DNA of 64,000 bases from Guadua angustifolia (Eukaryota > Streptophyta > Magnoliopsida > Poales > Poaceae), in assembly GCA_036346375.1 (NCBI GenBank), contig CM070500.1, positions 76,488,437 through 76,552,436 of the forward strand, written 5' to 3'. A program made the translations under genes and the position numbers. Of the stretch, positions 59,139 to 64,000 are shown in pieces (positions within the stretch are counted from its first letter, which is position 1; each line of letters opens with the position of its first letter). Below the pieces are notes generated by a model. That model did not search any database, had not been told where the DNA came from, and worked only from the letters and a program-made list of their open reading frames with translations.

Positions 59139-59172
59139 GTTAGGGAGGAAGGCAGCCCCTGCCAGCCCCCCC

Positions 59173-59440
59173 CACTACTACAGAACTGGGCATCACAACC
59201 GGGCTATTTGAAGCGGTTTGGTGCGAACCCGTTGTGATGTTCGCACCAGAAGCGGTTCGTAGGCAACGATCAGGAGAGGCTTCGAAGCGGTTTGAGATAC
59301 GAACCGCTCAGATGTTGCTTTCTAGAAGCGGTTTTGTCTCAACCGCTTCGATTTCGTAGCGGTTTGACATAAGAACCGCTTCTAGAAAGTAACATACGTA
59401 AGCTTCGTGTATCAAACCGCTCGAGCCCTCCCGCTTAACC
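59173..59440 (+). repeat. 5' subterminal AAGCGGTT repeats of the right-hand CACTA
   Basis: AAGCGGTTTG and complements occur near 59212, 59251, 59284, 59303, 59326, 59340, 59358, 59376 and 59416. Two longer inverted copies around TTCTAGAAGCGG face each other (59321 and 59375). Confidence 0.85.
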
Positions 59441-60128
59441 CATTTAAACCCTTCTTCCTCCACGAGCTGCAGCAGAGGTACATCGAGCAGAGAAGGCGGG
59501 CCAAGCATCGTTCTTGGGAGGTCTTGTCCAAATTTTAATTGGAGGTGATTAATTAGCTCCAAATTAAGTGTTTCAAGGTTAGTGACATCATGCCAACATC
59601 CTTCTCACTTAGATATTGCAATTTTTTCAATGGATGTGGAGAAATCTTGAACTTTTAAGCAAGAACATGCATGATCAAATTTACGGAGTTCTTCCCCAAA
59701 ATATATTTTGTATGCTTGTTTTTGTTGTTGTATGAACATGTAGGGTGTAGATATAGGTGCTTGTTACCTTTAGAATCTTAAATATCACAATAAGTTGGGG
59801 AGATCTAGGTACATTGCAAGGAAGGTAATCATGGTGTATGAAATAAAATAGAAAAAAATGTAGAACTATAAAAGAATAATTACAAAGGTAGAAAGGGATA
59901 AAAAATTAGAAAGGTATGTTTTTAATTGTATGACGGTGTAGGTGGAGCTTTTTTTGTTGGAGAAGAAAAAATATGGTCATTAATTGTAGACTCAAGAAGA
60001 AAAAAATAATTACCAAGGTAGATTTAAGAGCTTGTGAGCTATATATTTTTAAATGTACCTATAAGTTAGGTTATAATTTTTGTAACTAAATTTGTTATAA
60101 TTTTAAATGAAATTATAACTTGGTGTAG
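59441..60128 (+). other. Leader region of the right-hand CACTA
   Basis: AT-rich sequence with no domain. It probably contains the transposase leader and an intron ending just before the start codon. Confidence 0.5.
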
Positions 60129-63100
60129 ATGAATCGGCAATGGATGTACAATGCGGACCGTCGCTCGAGAGAGTTCATTGATGGCGTCGAGCTTTTCTCG
60201 ATCTGGCGTTGCATTCTTGCCTCGAGCTGACTTCATATGTTGTCCGTGTGTAGATTGCAAGAACGAGAAGGAGCACTCCCAAATGATGGCAAGTTATGAA
60301 CCACTTGATCATGAGAGGTTTCATGCCAAACTATACTGTTGGAGCAACCATGGCGAAGTTGAGGCGATTAGCCAGAAGACGATGAAGAAGGCGAGGAAGA
60401 GGAAGATGGATTGAACAAGATCCTGATGGCACGCATAATCTTGTTCGTGGAAGAAGCAGTTGGTGACTTTGGTGATGATGAGCTAGACCGGATGCTACGT
60501 GGAGAGAGGAGACTACACAGATGAAAGAGCAGGTTGAGAAGTTTGGTAAGATGTTAGAGGACCACGTAACTCCTTTGTACCCAAACTGTAAGGACACAAA
60601 AACTGCGTACCACTAATCGAACTCATGCAATGGAAGGCTACAAATGGTGTGTCGATAAAGGGATTCGATGAGTTGTTATCACTGTAAAGAAGTTGCTTCC
60701 GAAGATAACACTCTACCCGATCTACATATGAAGCCAAGCAAGTCGTCATCCTTTGGGATTGGAAGTACGAAGATACACGCATGTCCTAATGATTGTATCC
60801 TATCGTAATGAGTATGCCGATTTGGATGTTTGTCCGGTGTGCAAAGAATCACGGTATAAGGTGAAACGTGACGATCCAGTGAAATAGATGGAGAGCGTAA
60901 GAAGAAGAGACCTCGGCTAAAGTGTTGTGGTATTTCCTTCGATCCCCGATTGAAACGTATGTTTGCTAACAAAGCGCATGCCCGGATGATGCGTTGGCAC
61001 AAAGAAGAGCGTAAGGACGACGGGATGCTTAGACACCCCGCAGATGGCTCACAGTGGAGGAAAGTCGACCGGACGCATGCGGACTTCGCAGATGAGGTGA
61101 GAAACATAAGGTTTGGGTTGAGCACCGATGGGATGAATCCTTCGGAGAATTGAGCAGCAGCCATAGCACTCGGCCCGTTACACTATGTATCTATAACATT
61201 CCTCCATGGTCATGCATGAAGCGAAAGTACATCATGATGCCGTTATTGATCCAAGGCCCCAAGCAACCTGGAAATGACATCGATGTTCACCGAAACCATT
61301 GGTTGAAGATCTTGTGACGCTATGGGAGGATGGTGCAAGGGTATGGGATGAGTACAAAAGGGAGTATTTCACCCTACGTGCTTTGTTATTTGTAACAATC
61401 AACGACTGGCCTCGCTCTCGGTAACCTGTCCGGCCTAACTATCAAAGGATATAGAGCTTGCATCCAGTGCTTAGATGAAACGGACGGCATGTACCTGAAA
61501 AACTCTCGGAAGGTTGTGTACATGGGTCACCGTAGGTTTCTTCTTCTGAGTCACCCGCTCGGAAGAAAGGCAGAAATTTAACGGTCAACAGGACCTTCGT
61601 GCAAGGCCTCAAAGATCGTAGTGGGCCACGTGTGTTTGCTATGGTAAAGGATTTGAAAGTAGTATTTGGAAAGGGTCCTGGAAGCAAACATGTGCAAGAA
61701 TGAGGATGGTCAGGCACCCATGTGGAAGAAGAAGTCAATATTTTGGGACTTGCCTTATTGGGAAGTCATGGAGGTTCGTCACTCAATTGACTTCATGCAC
61801 ATCACGAAGAATGTCTGCTTGAACCTGCTAGGCTACCTAGATATGTACGGAAAATCGAAAGATACACTGCAAGCTCGGAAGGACCTTAAAGTCTTGGAAC
61901 TGAGGAACGACTTACATCCGGAAAAAAGAGGGAAAGGACAACATTACCTACATCCTGCGAGCTACACTCTAAGCAAAGAAGAGAAAAAAAGCATGATAGA
62001 GTTCCTGAACAGTGTGAAGGTCCCTTCCGGATACTCCTCCAATGTAAAGAGACTCATAAACACGAAAGAGAATAAAATCGTACACATGAAATCCCATGTA
62101 TCTTGTGTTAATGACGAGTTGCTCCCGATGGTCGTGAGAGGCATCTTGCGAGTGGGTGCGTGGGACAATCACAAAGCTGTGTTCTTTTTCAACGCGGTTT
62201 CACGAAGGTCATCGACCTAGATAAACTAAGTAAGCTGCAGGATGACGTGGTACAAAGTGTGGTTAGTCTTGAGATGATCTTTCCTCCTGCATTCTTTGAT
62301 ATTATGGTCCATCTCACTTTGTTCACCTTGTCAAAGAGATAGGTATTCTCGGACCCGTGTATCTGCACAACATGTTCCTTCGAGAGGTACATGAGTATGC
62401 TAAAGAAGTATGTCCGTAAACCGTTCTCGTCCGGAAGGATGCATTGCCGAGGGTTATGGGACAGAGGAGGTGATTGAGTTTTGTGTGGATTACATTAATG
62501 ATCTAAACCCGATCGGCGTCCCTATATCACGCCATGAGGGGAGGCTATGGGGAAAAGGGACACTAGGAAGGAAAGCAATTGCATGCAATGATCTTCTTAC
62601 ATTTAAGCAAGCACATTTCACGGTTTTGATACAATCAACTGTAGTGGCCCCGTATGTCCTTGAGCACAAGAGTATTCTCGCCGCGATTTCCGGGAGGTCT
62701 AAGGATTGGATTACCTGAAGCACATGGATTCTTTTTCGCTTGGTTACAAAACTACATCCTTTTGAAAGGGTCGGACAATGAAGCAGCTTTAACGCTTGGC
62801 TCGGGGACCATCTAGTGAAATCGTGACATTCAAGGGTACGAGATAAATGGTTACACATTCTACACTAGAGCCCGAGGATAACAAGAGCACCAACCGAATA
62901 GCGGTGTCCGTATAGATGCCAAGACAACAAAGGCAAGGTGGATACATATTATGGTTTCATAGAAGAGATATGGGAGCTCGACTATGGACCTTTGAAGGTC
63001 CCTCTATTTAAGTGCCAATGGGTCAAACCGACTTCAAGCGGCGTGAAGGTCGACAAACACGGTATGACAATCGTGGACCTCACGCAAGTCGACTCAAAGC

Positions 63101-63417
63101 GTGAACCGATTCGTCCTCGCGAATGATGTGAGACAGGTCTTCTCGTAATGGACATGTCAAGCAAACCTAAGAAGCGAAGGACAAGAAAGATTGTAGTAGT
63201 AAGCCAAAGCGACACGTGGTTCTCCAAGGCAAGCGAAGGATTGTTGGAGTTGAGGGCGTCCACAGATGAGGAAGAGTATAGTCGATTCGACGAGCTCCTC
63301 CTTTCATTGTGGATGTCGACATAAGCCTCCTCAATGACACAGAGCGTGGATGCTCCTTTCATACGTCGCGATCATAATGAAGGAACACTTGTAAAGACAA
63401 AGTATGTGACTACTTGA
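60129..63417 (+). pseudogene. TNP2-type CACTA transposase, frameshifted
   Basis: The start MNRQWMYNADRRSREFIDGV is at 60129. Blocks in order are: ICCPCVDCKNEKEHSQMMAS (60235-60295, zinc-finger-like); LYPNC-DTK and LMQWKA-NGVSDKGFDELL (60575-60675); CPNDCI and DVCPVCKESRYKVKRDDP (60785-60880); RLKRMFANKAHARMMRWHKE, DGMLRHPADGSQWRKVDRTH and VRNIRFGLSTDGMNP (60948-61140); CMKRKYIMMPLLIQGPKQPG (about 61215-61270); GYRACIQCLDETDGMYL; MWKKKSIFWDLPYWEVMEV and SIDFMHITKNVCLNLLGYLD (61720-61840); HPEKRGKGQHYLHPASYTLS; RPEGCIAEGYGTEEVIEFCV; and DTYYGFIEEIWELDYGPLKV (62938-63003). It ends RRDHNEGTLVKTK with stop at 63415. It is collinear with full-length grass TNP2 but crosses frames about ten times. 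The segment 61666-62220 alone is open for 184 codons. Confidence 0.93.
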
Positions 63418-63429
63418 GATGTACAGATT

Positions 63430-63612
63430 TAAGTGTTGGGGGTGAGGTGTGTGCCTGCGACCTTGCAATGTAACTAGGAAAGTGTTGGGGTGAGGTGTGT
63501 GCACTTTGTAACTACTGATTTAAGTGTTGGGGTGAGGTGTGTGCACTTTGTAACTCTGATTTAAGTGTTGGGGTGAGGTGTGTGCCGCGACCTTGCAATG
63601 TAACTAGGAAAG
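63430..63612 (+). repeat. Tandem repeats downstream of the transposase
   Basis: AAGTGTTGGGGTGAGGTGTG followed by TGCACTTTGTAACT or TGC-GCGACCTTGCAATGTAAC is repeated four times, with units of about 45-58 bp in two alternating forms. Confidence 0.9.
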
Positions 63613-63654
63613 TGGCAATGATGTTCACTTTCTTTTGTACTAGTAAATCGTGCG

Positions 63655-63722
63655 TCTCCTACTCACTCTCTCTGCCTTCATCGCCTAGTCTCCTACTCAC
63701 TCTCTCTGCCTTCATCGCCTAG
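63655..63722 (+). repeat. 34-bp tandem duplication
   Basis: TCTCCTACTCACTCTCTCTG then CCTTCATCGCCTAG occurs twice back to back with no visible difference. Confidence 0.95.
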
Positions 63723-63754
63723 TGCTAAAGTGCCAAAAGCATTTTTCAAAAAAT

Positions 63755-63925
63755 AAAGTGCTTGTATTATGAATTTTTCAGATTTTTGTTATGAATTTTA
63801 CAAATTGTACAAATCCTCAAGTTTTTATTATGAATTTTTCAGATTTTTGTTATGAATTCTCCAAATTCTTCAGATTCTATAATTCTGATATTTTATTATG
63901 AATTTTTTAGATTTTTGATGATTTT
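63755..63925. repeat. AT-rich TTATGAATTTTTCAGATTTT repeats
   Basis: TTATGAATTTT followed by TCAGATTTTT or a variant recurs five times, spaced 25-55 bp apart. This is probably the 3' non-coding region of the CACTA element. Confidence 0.7.
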
Positions 63926-64000
63926 ATGTTTTACCTTTTTACTTTTACCAGTATACCATTCCGCTTGTGGAAATTACCTCTACAAGCGGTTGGAAATACT

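Larger units (their letters stand above)
59173..64000 (+). mobile_element. Large CACTA element, 5' end and transposase, runs off right edge
   Basis: It starts CACTACTACAGAACTGGGCA at 59173. The first 250 bp hold at least seven GAAGCGGTT-type repeats in both orientations. A TNP2-type transposase follows (60129-63417). The last 60 bases of the window again show CCGCTTGTGG and ACAAGCGGTT, suggesting that the 3' subterminal region is beginning. The right terminus lies beyond the window. Confidence 0.92.

Noticed and set aside
59308..59562. 84-residue minus-strand frame
   Set aside because: It is antisense to CACTA subterminal repeats and leader, with no domain.
1..64000. tRNA, rRNA, CRISPR arrays, bacterial operons or organelle DNA inserts
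   Set aside because: No matching structure or sequence was noticed on either strand. Introns and transposon types show that this is nuclear plant DNA.

Overview
This is a nuclear plant DNA window, almost certainly from a grass (Poaceae) and perhaps a panicoid one. The evidence is a GC-rich grass-style first exon of one housekeeping gene, several grass-type LTR families, and a dense load of CACTA, PIF/Harbinger, hAT-like, Copia and Gypsy elements. Only one ordinary host gene is recognisable: the 5' half of an ENTH/VHS-domain trafficking adaptor (MTV1-like) on the minus strand at the left edge, with exons 2354-2560 and 83-838. Nearly everything else is mobile DNA and its debris. No tRNA, rRNA, CRISPR or prokaryotic feature was seen.

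Layout. 1-2900: MTV1-like gene and its promoter. 2900-4780: degenerate repeats and an unrecognised decayed gene remnant. 4782-10900: a short-LTR Copia end (split by a 1,070-bp solo LTR with TSD GAGTC), a primer-binding site, a frameshifted HAK/KUP potassium-transporter fragment, a second Copia element (gag-pol wreck plus 3' LTR) and a MITE. 10900-15141: AT-rich DNA, a 585-bp CACTA deletion derivative with a perfect 3-bp TSD, and mini- and microsatellites. 15142-18934: an LTR fragment abutting the 3' part of a CACTA element with a Ulp1-like protease gene.

19150-57690 is a nested stack. A PIF/Harbinger (Pong-like) element holds a large SIRE/Maximus-like Copia element (19558-51630, TSD GCTGC), inserted three bases before the start codon of the Harbinger Myb-like ORF1. 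That Copia element in turn holds a minus-strand Gypsy element in its interior (28193-39039, TSD CTTGT) and a 10-kb CACTA element in its 3' LTR (39712-49764, TSD TAT). Every level has target-site duplications readable in the window, and the intact 5' LTR supplies the empty site for the CACTA insertion.

57691-64000: a hAT dimerisation-domain fragment, a 743-bp hAT-like non-autonomous element, and a second large CACTA element (from 59173, running off the right edge) with a frameshifted TNP2 transposase. It shares an AAGCGGTT subterminal motif with the small CACTA derivative at 12535.

The large Copia element has gag but no recognisable pol, so it must have moved with proteins supplied in trans. 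Paired LTR copies differ mainly by small indels in C/G-containing words while AT-rich stretches match almost perfectly. This suggests that many frameshifts here are consensus errors at methylated sites rather than biology. In contrast, the in-frame stops of the Harbinger transposase look like 5-methylcytosine deamination.
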